This document shows positions 27,681-36,542 of a stretch of DNA of 64,000 bases, piece after piece. The translations under genes and the position numbers were made by a program. The stretch is from NCBI RefSeq assembly GCF_019970045.1, contig NZ_JAHXYI010000003.1, positions 124,001 through 188,000 on the forward strand, written 5' to 3'. The notes under the pieces are model-generated. The model saw only the letters and a program-made list of their open reading frames with translations, ran no database searches and was not told the origin of the DNA. This DNA is from Chryseobacterium sp. GVT01B. Lineage in GTDB: Bacteria; Bacteroidota; Bacteroidia; Flavobacteriales; Weeksellaceae. How positions within the stretch are numbered: the stretch's first letter is position 1; each line of letters begins with the position of its first letter.

Positions 27681-29561
27681 ATGAATAAAAATGCCTCGAA
27701 TTCTGATAAGATTTCTGAGAATCATATTCCCGGAATCAACCGTGTGGTAAAGCTGGATATTGTGATTGAAGGCAAAATTATCAAACACTTCAAGCATTTC
27801 CGTTTACAGCAAAGTGCCAGAAGACATCACAATTTTGAACTTATTCTAGCCCATGATTCCCTTGGAGAAGCCCAAAACCATACCCTGGAACAAGCGCGCC
27901 AGTTTTTGGGAAAGAGGATTACGATTGTCTTTAAATACAAAGATTACGAAAGTGAAAGCCCTGAAAGAACTTTTGTAGGGGTCATTACCAAAGCCGCGTT
28001 CAGCCAGGAAAAAATGAGTTTGGGAAATATTGTACTCAGAGGTTATAGCCCAACCATTCTCATGGATGCTGCTCCCCATACTCAAAGTTTTGGAGGAGAT
28101 CAGGCTGTTAATACAGGAATTATTGCCAATAAAATATGTAAAGAAGCACTGGGGTCAGAGAAATTTGATTTCAGAGTAGATACTCAGAATAAAAGCTATA
28201 TCAATTATAGTGCACAATATAACGAAACCCATTACAATTATCTTGCAAGAACTGCAGAAGCCTATGGGGAACAGTTTTATTATGATGGTGAAGTCCTTCA
28301 TTTCGGAAAACTTCCACCCTCAGAAAAACCGATTCGTCTCGTATACGGAAGCAATGCAAGCGATGTTCAGGTAGAACTGAATGCTGTACATACCAATCCT
28401 CAGTTTTTTGGATATAACAGCAGCAGCCATACTAAAATGGAAGGCTCTGAAAATAATATCAGACATTTAGGGGAAATACCTTCCAAAGCATATGAGCTGA
28501 ACAACAATATCTTTAAAACCCGTTCACTCTCTCCGGCGCCCATCAATGCCAATATGTTTGTGGATGTAAGCGATTCTCAGAAAAGTGCTGCCGGAAGTGC
28601 CGCTGTAGAAGTATTTACCGTTTCAGGAAATACAACCGTTCCATTTTTATATCCTGGTTGTCTTGCAGATATAGAAATGAGAAAGCCAGATACCAGCCAG
28701 ACTTCTTATTTTACAAAACTTACGATTACCGAAGTTTCTCATGAAGTCAATGCCCGGGGGTATTACACAGGAAGCTTTGAAGCTATTGCTGAAGGGACAG
28801 GCTTTATGCCAAAACCTGAATTTATAGAACCTAAAGCAGAACCACAGGTTGCTACCGTTATTTCCAATACAGACCCACTTAATCAGGGAAGAATACAGGT
28901 GAGATTTGACTGGCAGAAAAATCCTGATACAACTCATTTTATAAGAATGATGAGTCCGGATGCAGGTGGTACAGATGTTATTACTCAAAACAGAGGTTTT
29001 GTAGCAATACCGGAAGTAGGAGATCAGGTAATGGTAGGATTTGAATACCATCATCCGGATTTTCCGTTTGCGATGGGAGGGATGTTCCATGGGCAGGTGG
29101 CATTGGGAGGAAGTGTCAACAATCATCTTAAATCTATTCAGACAAGAAGTGGAAATAAAGTGATCTTTAATGACCAGGAAGGAAGTATTTTCATAGAGGA
29201 TCCAAGCGGAAATACTTATTTAATGGATGGAAAAGGAAATATTATCGTTAATGCTCCCAAAAATATAACCTTCACTGCCGGGGAAAATGTGCAGATTAAT
29301 GCAGGTAAAAATATCATTGCTTCAGCTCAGAGAAATGTCAATATTATGGCCGGTGAAGATATCACGGAAACAGCCAATGATGATTACAATCTGACAGCAA
29401 GTAATATTATTGAAACGGCTGAAGCCGGCAGAAAATCTACAGCTAAAAATATTACGGAAAATATGGAAGCTGGCTCTTACATCAGTACAAAAGAGGCCAT
29501 CAATGTAGAAAGTGCCAAGGAAGTACTTATCAATAGTGGTAAACAGGTAAAAATGCAGTAA
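27681..29561 (+). CDS. vgrG: T6SS spike protein VgrG/TssI
   Basis: 626 residues. The first ~370 residues are the gp27-like region (phage GPD fold) including the LARTAEAYGEQFYYDGEVLH stretch. An OB-fold gp5-like domain follows (about 390-470, with QGRIQVRFDWQKN and IPEVGDQVMVGFEYHHPDF). The end is a beta-helix of short repeats such as NVQINAGKNIIASAQRNVNI, stopping at VLINSGKQVKMQ with no C-terminal toxin domain. Cargo must therefore bind separately or through the PAAR-like protein. The next gene starts one base after its stop codon. Confidence 0.93.
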   Translation: MNKNASNSDKISENHIPGINRVVKLDIVIEGKIIKHFKHFRLQQSARRHHNFELILAHDSLGEAQNHTLEQARQFLGKRITIVFKYKDYESESPERTFVGVITKAAFSQEKMSLGNIVLRGYSPTILMDAAPHTQSFGGDQAVNTGIIANKICKEALGSEKFDFRVDTQNKSYINYSAQYNETHYNYLARTAEAYGEQFYYDGEVLHFGKLPPSEKPIRLVYGSNASDVQVELNAVHTNPQFFGYNSSSHTKMEGSENNIRHLGEIPSKAYELNNNIFKTRSLSPAPINANMFVDVSDSQKSAAGSAAVEVFTVSGNTTVPFLYPGCLADIEMRKPDTSQTSYFTKLTITEVSHEVNARGYYTGSFEAIAEGTGFMPKPEFIEPKAEPQVATVISNTDPLNQGRIQVRFDWQKNPDTTHFIRMMSPDAGGTDVITQNRGFVAIPEVGDQVMVGFEYHHPDFPFAMGGMFHGQVALGGSVNNHLKSIQTRSGNKVIFNDQEGSIFIEDPSGNTYLMDGKGNIIVNAPKNITFTAGENVQINAGKNIIASAQRNVNIMAGEDITETANDDYNLTASNIIETAEAGRKSTAKNITENMEAGSYISTKEAINVESAKEVLINSGKQVKMQ

Positions 29562-29562
29562 T

Positions 29563-30921
29563 ATGGCAGGCGAAGGCGGAAATATCGTAAGAAATGTCTT
29601 TGGGAAGTCCTACAAGGAAGCTGAACATATTATGAAAGATGCTTCCAAAGGAACTCTGGATTTTAAATCTCCTCAGGAAAACACTTTTTATGGGAAAAAA
29701 GGAGGGAAGAAATTTGACGAATATCAGGCGAAAAAAGACAATACATTACTGGTTGTAAAGGTAGAAGGCCCCTTAGATGATAACGGAGGGAAAATTGATA
29801 AACCTAAAGAAGGCGTAAAATATTGGTTCAAAGCAACCTTTAACAGATCTGCAACGAAAAGTGAGTATAAAAAGCTTCAATGGCAGGAAAAAATAAATGG
29901 AATTTCTATCCCTTTCTTTTTCGATTATTCTTCGATCACCGGAAATACGGAGACAATACAGGTGAAGCTTCCCTGTTATGATATGCGGGTTTACGCCTAT
30001 TTTAAAACTCCGATTGACAAGGTTAGTGTAGAAGTCAAAATAACCAATCCATTACCTCTTTACATTGACAGGTTTAAAATTAAAGGAAAAGACAGGAAAG
30101 GAGTGAATATGGCGGATGATATGTGCTATGGTCTGGGTGTTTCCAATCAATACCCTTCAAGATATACGCTTCAGGATGTAGAAAGCAAAGGCGTTTGGAT
30201 CAAGTCGGAGATAAGAGATAAGACCGATGAAGAACTATGGGCTGGGTTCAAGCTCATGGTAGGAACACTTTTTTCAGTCGGCGAACTGGAAACTGTTGCT
30301 TTTGATATGATTGAAAAATTTAAAAGAAGCGAAGGTGGTGAATATACCAATCCTGTGCTTACAAAACATGTATTGCAGCATCCTTCAAACCAACGATTCT
30401 GCTTAAGCATGGAAGATGAAATTGCTGACAGAATTAAGAAAAACTATGGAAGTGTAGCCTCTATTGAAGATGATGAAATCCATTTTACAGATGATGAGAT
30501 CGGAAAGTTTGGAAAAAGAGGATGGGGACATCCGCAGTTTTCAACGATGAAAGACACCTTCATGGGAGGTCTTACCATTTGTATGAATGATACATGGGCT
30601 TATGAGGTACAGCTTACGAAATTCAATAAATCAGGCAATGGCACTTACGATGCTACATATAAAGTTGTTTTATATGACCACTTTGGATTGGATATGCCGG
30701 ATATAGAAAAGAAATATTACTATCTACTTGGTTTCAGATATTGGTTTATTCTGCAGCATATCAGAGGGTATAAACCTTTTATCACTAAAGTTGAATTTGA
30801 GAAGACTTTTAAAGAAAGTATTACAATTGGTAAAGCTGAACGACAAAGTAAAAGGAGAGCTCAAAAAGAAAGAGAAGATCATCTTCGCAATATGGGAAGG
30901 AGAAGGCCGGGAGAATATTAA
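29563..30921 (+). CDS. DUF3289-like putative T6SS cargo protein
   Basis: 452 residues. Residues ~60-175 form a beta-rich Ig-like region (VVKVEGPLDDNG to VSVEVKITNPLPLYIDRF). From residue ~183 the pattern is that of DUF3289: MADDMCYG at the front, and YEVQLTKFNKSGNGTYDATY, DHFGLDMPDIE (about 372-382) and FRYWFILQHIRGYKPFITKV at the end. DUF3289 proteins are mostly described from Proteobacteria, and I know no proven activity. Its position directly behind VgrG (1-bp gap) and before a small lipoprotein suggests an effector followed by its immunity protein. The tail is highly charged. The family call rests on remembered motif order and needs a profile search. Confidence 0.6.
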   Translation: MAGEGGNIVRNVFGKSYKEAEHIMKDASKGTLDFKSPQENTFYGKKGGKKFDEYQAKKDNTLLVVKVEGPLDDNGGKIDKPKEGVKYWFKATFNRSATKSEYKKLQWQEKINGISIPFFFDYSSITGNTETIQVKLPCYDMRVYAYFKTPIDKVSVEVKITNPLPLYIDRFKIKGKDRKGVNMADDMCYGLGVSNQYPSRYTLQDVESKGVWIKSEIRDKTDEELWAGFKLMVGTLFSVGELETVAFDMIEKFKRSEGGEYTNPVLTKHVLQHPSNQRFCLSMEDEIADRIKKNYGSVASIEDDEIHFTDDEIGKFGKRGWGHPQFSTMKDTFMGGLTICMNDTWAYEVQLTKFNKSGNGTYDATYKVVLYDHFGLDMPDIEKKYYYLLGFRYWFILQHIRGYKPFITKVEFEKTFKESITIGKAERQSKRRAQKEREDHLRNMGRRRPGEY

Positions 30922-30966
30922 GAACGAATAACCATTACAACTACAGGTATTATTATACATATAAAA

Positions 30967-31449
30967 ATGAAGTATTTACAATCTATAAGAATTATTGCCA
31001 TTATATATTTTCTGTTGATAGCTATGAGCTGTGATAGGAAAAAGAATGACTTTATTCCTCTTGAACATATGACTTTTACCAATGCTTATTATAAAAATGC
31101 AGTCAAGATTTCATATTATATTCTCATAGATAATCCGGAACCTAACGAAAGTATACTGAAGAAAGATATTATAACGTACGTAGAAAACAGATTGAAAAGT
31201 AATAAATCTCTTACACAACACGAAATATCTTCACTCAACTTTGTTTTTTATAGAAAAACGGATAATACCTCATATTTTATAACGAACAAGGAAAGTGCAG
31301 GTGAGTTGCTGGGTGAAGAAATATCTCATTACCAGCAAGATTATATAGCCAATTATCTGGTAAGTAAATGCGGGCACGGTACAGTAGAAAAAATATACCT
31401 CTACAACCTGCCTGAAGAGATTGTATCAGATAAAAATTGTGCAGAATAA
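30967..31449 (+). CDS. Small lipoprotein, candidate immunity protein
   Basis: 160 residues. The signal peptide with lipobox LIAMSC gives a lipidated cysteine at about residue 22, followed by the charged DRKKND, which suggests export and membrane anchoring. The rest is mixed helix and strand (SILKKDIITYVENRLKSNKS) with no family I recognise. It follows the DUF3289-like gene by 45 bp. Lipoproteins in this position behind a T6SS cargo gene are often immunity proteins that guard the periplasm; this is inference from context only. Confidence 0.6.
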   Translation: MKYLQSIRIIAIIYFLLIAMSCDRKKNDFIPLEHMTFTNAYYKNAVKISYYILIDNPEPNESILKKDIITYVENRLKSNKSLTQHEISSLNFVFYRKTDNTSYFITNKESAGELLGEEISHYQQDYIANYLVSKCGHGTVEKIYLYNLPEEIVSDKNCAE

Positions 31450-31481
31450 TCCGCTTTATTCTATTAAATAACTCTAAATAT

Positions 31482-32276
31482 ATGGTAGAAACAAGAGTAA
31501 AACCTTTTCAGAAATATACTTCAGGAACCCATGATTATCACGTGGAGAATGCTCTTGAAATACAATTTGGAGAAGTAAAAGGGTTTTATTCATCTTTTAG
31601 AATTACACTTCAGGAGAAAGAGAATGAAGATCATACAAAAAACTGGATGATAAATAAGGTAGATGATTCTTCTTTTCCATCTGAAAATAAATTTATGGAA
31701 ATCCTGTATATCCTGGAACAGAGCTCTTATCCGCTGGAAATAAAAGTGGATGAAAAAGGAAGTTTCCTGGGTGCAGCAGACCATCAGAAAAATATAGAAA
31801 ACTGGAAACTTAAAACGGCAGTGCTTCAGGAAAAATACCAGAATGCTGAGGTATTCAGAAACCAATACCTGTTTGCGTTGGAAGATGAAGCTGTCTTTTA
31901 TAAAAACAAACTGAAAGAACCCTTCTGGAATCTGTTGTTATTCGCCCCTTACTATGTAGATAACGGAGGTGAAAACCAAGAATCCATTGTATGGAATATC
32001 AAAGGAATTGGTGATATAGAATGTTCCGGAGTCATCAATGCAGAACAAAGAGACTATGGTTTTAATGCATTTTTTATTTCCGAAATCAAAGTTCCAAACA
32101 ACATACAGGAAGAATTAGATAAGAAATACCTGTATCATGCGGGACAGTATCAGGTAAAATTAAGCATAGAAATGGAATACAACTCCCGTAAAAAACAGTA
32201 TTCCAAAAAGAAAGCTGACTTTATATTGTCAGATGGAGAAAAAACAGTATACCGGGAAACGATCACAATGACTTAA
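31482..32276 (+). CDS. T6SS-associated protein, possible effector adaptor
   Basis: 264 residues from ATG 31482; the open frame reaches back to a TTG that overlaps the preceding gene, but the ATG is preferred. No signal peptide or membrane helix. The protein is soluble, charged and mixed alpha/beta (GTHDYHVENALEIQFGEVKG, FMEILYILEQSSYPLEIKVD). It ends 18 bp before the PAAR-like effector gene. Cytoplasmic proteins encoded just before PAAR-type effectors are frequently chaperones or adaptors that load them on the spike. I do not recognise a named family. Confidence 0.5.
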   Translation: MVETRVKPFQKYTSGTHDYHVENALEIQFGEVKGFYSSFRITLQEKENEDHTKNWMINKVDDSSFPSENKFMEILYILEQSSYPLEIKVDEKGSFLGAADHQKNIENWKLKTAVLQEKYQNAEVFRNQYLFALEDEAVFYKNKLKEPFWNLLLFAPYYVDNGGENQESIVWNIKGIGDIECSGVINAEQRDYGFNAFFISEIKVPNNIQEELDKKYLYHAGQYQVKLSIEMEYNSRKKQYSKKKADFILSDGEKTVYRETITMT

Positions 32277-32294
32277 TCTTTATGAACAAATGAC

Positions 32295-35200
32295 ATGGCG
32301 GATAAAGGATACATCATTATAGAAGGAGCCACTGCGTACTGCAGCAGCTCGGTAACCAACAATTCCAATGGAACCGCCGTTCCGATGGAAGTAAAAAGCC
32401 AGAAAAAAAAACTGGGCAAAAACAAATATTTTGCACAGAATAAACCTGTAGCAACTTACCTTGATGATAAAGCTGACAGCTTTGGAGGAGGCAACGGATT
32501 TGGAAACTGCAAAGGTTCAGATGGAAAAACCTATCCTTGTAAAGGCAAATGCAGCATTAAATATAAAGACTATTATGAAAACGTAGAATTCAACAAGAGT
32601 ATGAAAATACTTTTGGATGCATCTACCGGAAATTGTCCTGGGTATGGTGTTCCCGGAACTATTGCTTTTGCAACTACCGGGCAGGCTAATAATGTTTCCC
32701 AGATTGAAGTTAAAGAAGCGGATGAGTTTTCTGTAGCCAATACTTCACCTCAATGGCCTTCATCTGCTGCGTCTGAAGCAAGCATTTCAGTATCATCAAT
32801 CTCGATGATAAGACCAATACCGGCAGATAAGCTTACCGAAAATTATTACTATATCAAAGGGATGAACGGTCCTCTATTTCCCATTACAAACCCGTTTGGT
32901 GGTGATAACCTTGATTTGAAAGCTCAATTTAAAGGAGATGAGAAGAAAATTATCTGGGCTCTTTTCAAGGGAGAAGGAACTAAAGATAAAATAAAGACAT
33001 TTATCGGATTGGGGAGCAATTTCAGTCAATCTATGAGTAAAATATTTGACAGTCTTGCAGAAGGGAAGTACAGACTCGAAGCATATGGTAAAAAAGCTGG
33101 GGATGCTAAATGTTCTATTAATGTAGAAGTCGTTCAGGATTTTGTTAAAAAAATTGTCAGCCCCGGATCTTCAACCTTAATTAAAATCCCTCTACCTGTA
33201 TCTATTGAACGAAAACTCAGCAGTGCAGCCGATCAGTCAAAAATACTGAACAGAGGTTTCTTTATGCCCGTGAATAGCGTTCAATGGACCGTGAAACAAG
33301 GAACTACAGTGCTCTATAGCAGTTATTCAGAAGTCTCTTCTCCTCATCTTGTGGATGTAACAGGGATTGGTGATCGTATATTTCTAACTTTTAAAAATGA
33401 AGGAAAATATACTGTAGAAGCATTTACAGACCCCACAGATCCCAAACCGCAGTCTATAGAAGTTAAAATAGAAAACAGCCTGGGAGTAATGGGAGTGAAA
33501 GGTGAACCGGGCTTAGTAAGATTCAGTGATATGATCAAAGTACAGGCTTCCAGATTCAATGTCAATTATATGCCTTCCGGGACCTCAGTATATTGGTATC
33601 TTAAAAAAGAAGGAATTGGCAGAGTGGCTTTATTTGAAAACTCACCTTCTTTCAAAACAGGTGTCATCAGCAAAAAAGTAGCTGAATTACTGTATAATGA
33701 TGCAAAGCTGGGCAGTGATCAATATTTCGGAAAATATATACTGGAAGCCTATGCCAGTCCGGTTGGAGAAGGAAAGCAGCCCGGATTTTCAGGATCAGAC
33801 TGTTTTAATTTTGAGGTGATCCAAAATGTAATCGATAAATTCACGCTTCCCGCCACCAATATTCCAAAAGGAACCAAAATAAAATATACAGCCACAGCAA
33901 GAATTGCAACACTGGCTGGCAATGAAGCTATAAAAATAGAAGTTCCGGATAAAGTGACCAATAACGGGGACGGAACTATTACATTTAATGATCTCGGAGA
34001 ATATACTATTTCTGCCTATTTAACCGGAGATTATACCGATGGGAAGAAAATTGAAGCGAAAGTAAAAGTCTCAGAACCTACGGTAAAAAGAGCGCTCTGG
34101 GCCTATGGAACAGGTGTGAAACGTACGGAAACCGGTTTTGGAGAGGAAACGTATGGCTTTCTTGAAATTGATGGCCTTCAGAACCAGGCTTTAAAAGTAA
34201 AAGTATGGGTAAAGGGTGAAGGAGATGATTTCTACAAAGAGAAAGATAAATATATGCTGGAGGAAAAAACCGTTACCCTTAACAATGAAGGTAAGGCTTC
34301 CTTCCTTATTACCACCAATGATGATTATAAGAAAAAACTGGCGGCAGCTATTCCAAAAACAACGGAAAATCCGAACCCATCTTACCGCCTGGTATTTACA
34401 ATAGAACTTCAGGCAAGCTCATCTGCAGATATTGTTCTTCCCGGCAATATTACCATTTTGGGAACACGTCCCGTAGTTATAGACAATACTACTACTTATC
34501 TGGAAGTTCTGGATTCCAATGAAGAACTGATAATCACTTCCGAACAGAAAATTGTTTCTATCATGTTCTCCACAGAAAACGGTAAAGATATTCAGCGGGA
34601 ACAGACTTTCTATGGTAAAACCCATAAACTTTGGGTACATACCGTCAATATGACAGAAGAAGTTCTGAAGATTGACGTCTTGAAAGAAATTCCTAAAGAA
34701 GGATTAAATGAAAAAGATCATATAACCTATACTCACGAGAGCAAACAAAGCTACAACGAAGAAAAAACAGGAAAAGACGGCCTGCTCGAAGTTTCTTTCA
34801 CAGCCAAAGAAGAATGGAAAAATCCACCAAAAAACTTTGATTACTACATAGCACAGGTTTCCCGGCAAGTGCAAGATCCAGCCGATCCCAAAAAGAAAGT
34901 CTGGAAAATAGAAAAAAGCCAGTTTACCATTAATAACACACTTCCTGCTGATCTGGTCAGAACGGAGGATATGGAAAAACTGGGGATCAAAGCTTATAAA
35001 AAAGACGGAACTCCTTTTACAAAAGAAGAAATGCTGGAGTTGAGGAAACAATATATTTTTTATGAAAGCGGATGTCTGAAAGTTTCCCAGAAAGAAACGC
35101 CAGAAGCTATTGATAATGATGTGATGCCTGTGGTGGTGGAAATGGCGGAGGTGAAAAGAGAGGGCGAAAATGGTTGTCCGCGATGTAAAGCTGAAATTAC

Positions 35201-36527
35201 AGTTGATATTCTCAAAAAAGTATATAAAAATGCAGAGAATGAAGATTTACAAGAGTTAGCATTAACTTTAAACAAATACAGAAATATTTTCGAATTAAAT
35301 ACTTGCGCAAGAAAAGCTCATTTTTTTGCACAGTCATTACAAGAAGCAGGAACGAGTTTAAAAGGAGGTCTCCATGGTGAAAGTTTGGATTATGCAGCCG
35401 AAGATTTACCAAAACATTTTAAAAATTTTAGAGCAAATCCTGAACTAGGTAAACAAAGTCCACCTAATGATCTGGCGTATGAATATGGTAGAAGTTCAAA
35501 AAACGGATATAAATCTAATGAAAAGAAAATTGCGGAAATAGCATATGGAGGAAGGCTTGGAAATGAATCTGTTGATGATACCTGGAATTTTAGAGGCAGG
35601 GGATTGTTACAAATAACAGGAAAAGGTAATTACAAAGAAATTCAGAAAAAAATAGATGAAAAAGCCAGTGACTCCGGAGTTATGATTTCTGACGGGGTAG
35701 ATAGGGACTATACCCCAAAGGAAGCAGCAATAACTGGAATGGCAGATTGGTATAAGGATTCTATGTATTTGAAAGCTGATGATACAGGTAAATTAGCAGA
35801 TGACGTTGTTGTTGACTCTATTGTTGATATTTTAAATAAACTTACACCCTCAAGGATGCATCGTAAAATCTGGTATCGCGGAGGTAAGCTGGATAACTGG
35901 GAGGTTAAAGCAAATGATTCGATGAAGTCTGTATTTAGAGTAGGAGAATGTGGCAAAGGTGCAGGGTTGAATCTGGTAGGAGATGCTCCATGGTTTCAGG
36001 CTGCATGGAAGGAATATGAAAAATATAAAGGATTAAGAGAAATGGATAGTCCTTTAAAGGAAAAAATTACTGAGTATTTTGATGTATCCTCTGCTGCTGG
36101 ATTAGGTTACGACTATACAAATCCGTGGTGTGGTGCATTTTTAGCTTGGTGTTTTGATCAGACTCAAGATTATAAAAGGATTAATACTCCTAAAAGTGCA
36201 GCTGCCTTTGGCTGGAAGGGAAGTACATGGGAAAATGGAGAAGATTGTAATGCTTTTGTTGGAGCTTTAATAGTTTTTGATTATTCACATGTGGCATTAA
36301 TTGCTGGTGAAAATTTAGATGGTACAAGATATGTATATTTGGGAGGGAATCAAGGGAATGGAGAAAAAACAGCAGGATATCAAAAAATAATACTAGGTTC
36401 TGTTGACAAAGAAAGTAAATCAATTGTTGCTATTACTAAACCTAAAAAATACACAATATCTGCAAAAGATAAAGAACTTCCAAAGTATGATGTTAATGCT
36501 GAAAACACTAAAGAAAGTTCCAGATAA
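32295..36527 (+). CDS. PAAR-like (DUF4280) multidomain T6SS effector with GH19-like and TIGR02594-like cell-wall hydrolase domains
   Basis: 1410 residues. Residues 1-130 are a DUF4280 PAAR-like spike tip (GATAYCSSS, CKGSDGKTYPCKGKCSIKYK, and NCPGYGVPGT). Residues ~200-950 are beta-rich Ig-like repeats acting as a spacer. After a CPRC motif, residues ~960-1230 resemble GH19 chitinase/lysozyme: HFFAQSLQEAG with candidate catalytic Glu at 1017, ESLDYAAEDLPKHF, and FRGRGLLQITGKGNY at 1099-1113. Residues ~1255-1400 resemble TIGR02594 (CHAP/NlpC-like): NPWCGAFLAWCF with Cys1279, YSHVALIAGE with His1332, and LGGNQGN. A fused glycosidase plus peptidase/amidase would cut both glycan and peptide of peptidoglycan. 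No signal peptide, as expected for T6SS delivery. A putative lipoprotein immunity gene follows at 15 bp. Confidence 0.85.
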   Translation: MADKGYIIIEGATAYCSSSVTNNSNGTAVPMEVKSQKKKLGKNKYFAQNKPVATYLDDKADSFGGGNGFGNCKGSDGKTYPCKGKCSIKYKDYYENVEFNKSMKILLDASTGNCPGYGVPGTIAFATTGQANNVSQIEVKEADEFSVANTSPQWPSSAASEASISVSSISMIRPIPADKLTENYYYIKGMNGPLFPITNPFGGDNLDLKAQFKGDEKKIIWALFKGEGTKDKIKTFIGLGSNFSQSMSKIFDSLAEGKYRLEAYGKKAGDAKCSINVEVVQDFVKKIVSPGSSTLIKIPLPVSIERKLSSAADQSKILNRGFFMPVNSVQWTVKQGTTVLYSSYSEVSSPHLVDVTGIGDRIFLTFKNEGKYTVEAFTDPTDPKPQSIEVKIENSLGVMGVKGEPGLVRFSDMIKVQASRFNVNYMPSGTSVYWYLKKEGIGRVALFENSPSFKTGVISKKVAELLYNDAKLGSDQYFGKYILEAYASPVGEGKQPGFSGSDCFNFEVIQNVIDKFTLPATNIPKGTKIKYTATARIATLAGNEAIKIEVPDKVTNNGDGTITFNDLGEYTISAYLTGDYTDGKKIEAKVKVSEPTVKRALWAYGTGVKRTETGFGEETYGFLEIDGLQNQALKVKVWVKGEGDDFYKEKDKYMLEEKTVTLNNEGKASFLITTNDDYKKKLAAAIPKTTENPNPSYRLVFTIELQASSSADIVLPGNITILGTRPVVIDNTTTYLEVLDSNEELIITSEQKIVSIMFSTENGKDIQREQTFYGKTHKLWVHTVNMTEEVLKIDVLKEIPKEGLNEKDHITYTHESKQSYNEEKTGKDGLLEVSFTAKEEWKNPPKNFDYYIAQVSRQVQDPADPKKKVWKIEKSQFTINNTLPADLVRTEDMEKLGIKAYKKDGTPFTKEEMLELRKQYIFYESGCLKVSQKETPEAIDNDVMPVVVEMAEVKREGENGCPRCKAEITVDILKKVYKNAENEDLQELALTLNKYRNIFELNTCARKAHFFAQSLQEAGTSLKGGLHGESLDYAAEDLPKHFKNFRANPELGKQSPPNDLAYEYGRSSKNGYKSNEKKIAEIAYGGRLGNESVDDTWNFRGRGLLQITGKGNYKEIQKKIDEKASDSGVMISDGVDRDYTPKEAAITGMADWYKDSMYLKADDTGKLADDVVVDSIVDILNKLTPSRMHRKIWYRGGKLDNWEVKANDSMKSVFRVGECGKGAGLNLVGDAPWFQAAWKEYEKYKGLREMDSPLKEKITEYFDVSSAAGLGYDYTNPWCGAFLAWCFDQTQDYKRINTPKSAAAFGWKGSTWENGEDCNAFVGALIVFDYSHVALIAGENLDGTRYVYLGGNQGNGEKTAGYQKIILGSVDKESKSIVAITKPKKYTISAKDKELPKYDVNAENTKESSR

Positions 36528-36542
36528 TAAAATATAATTTCT

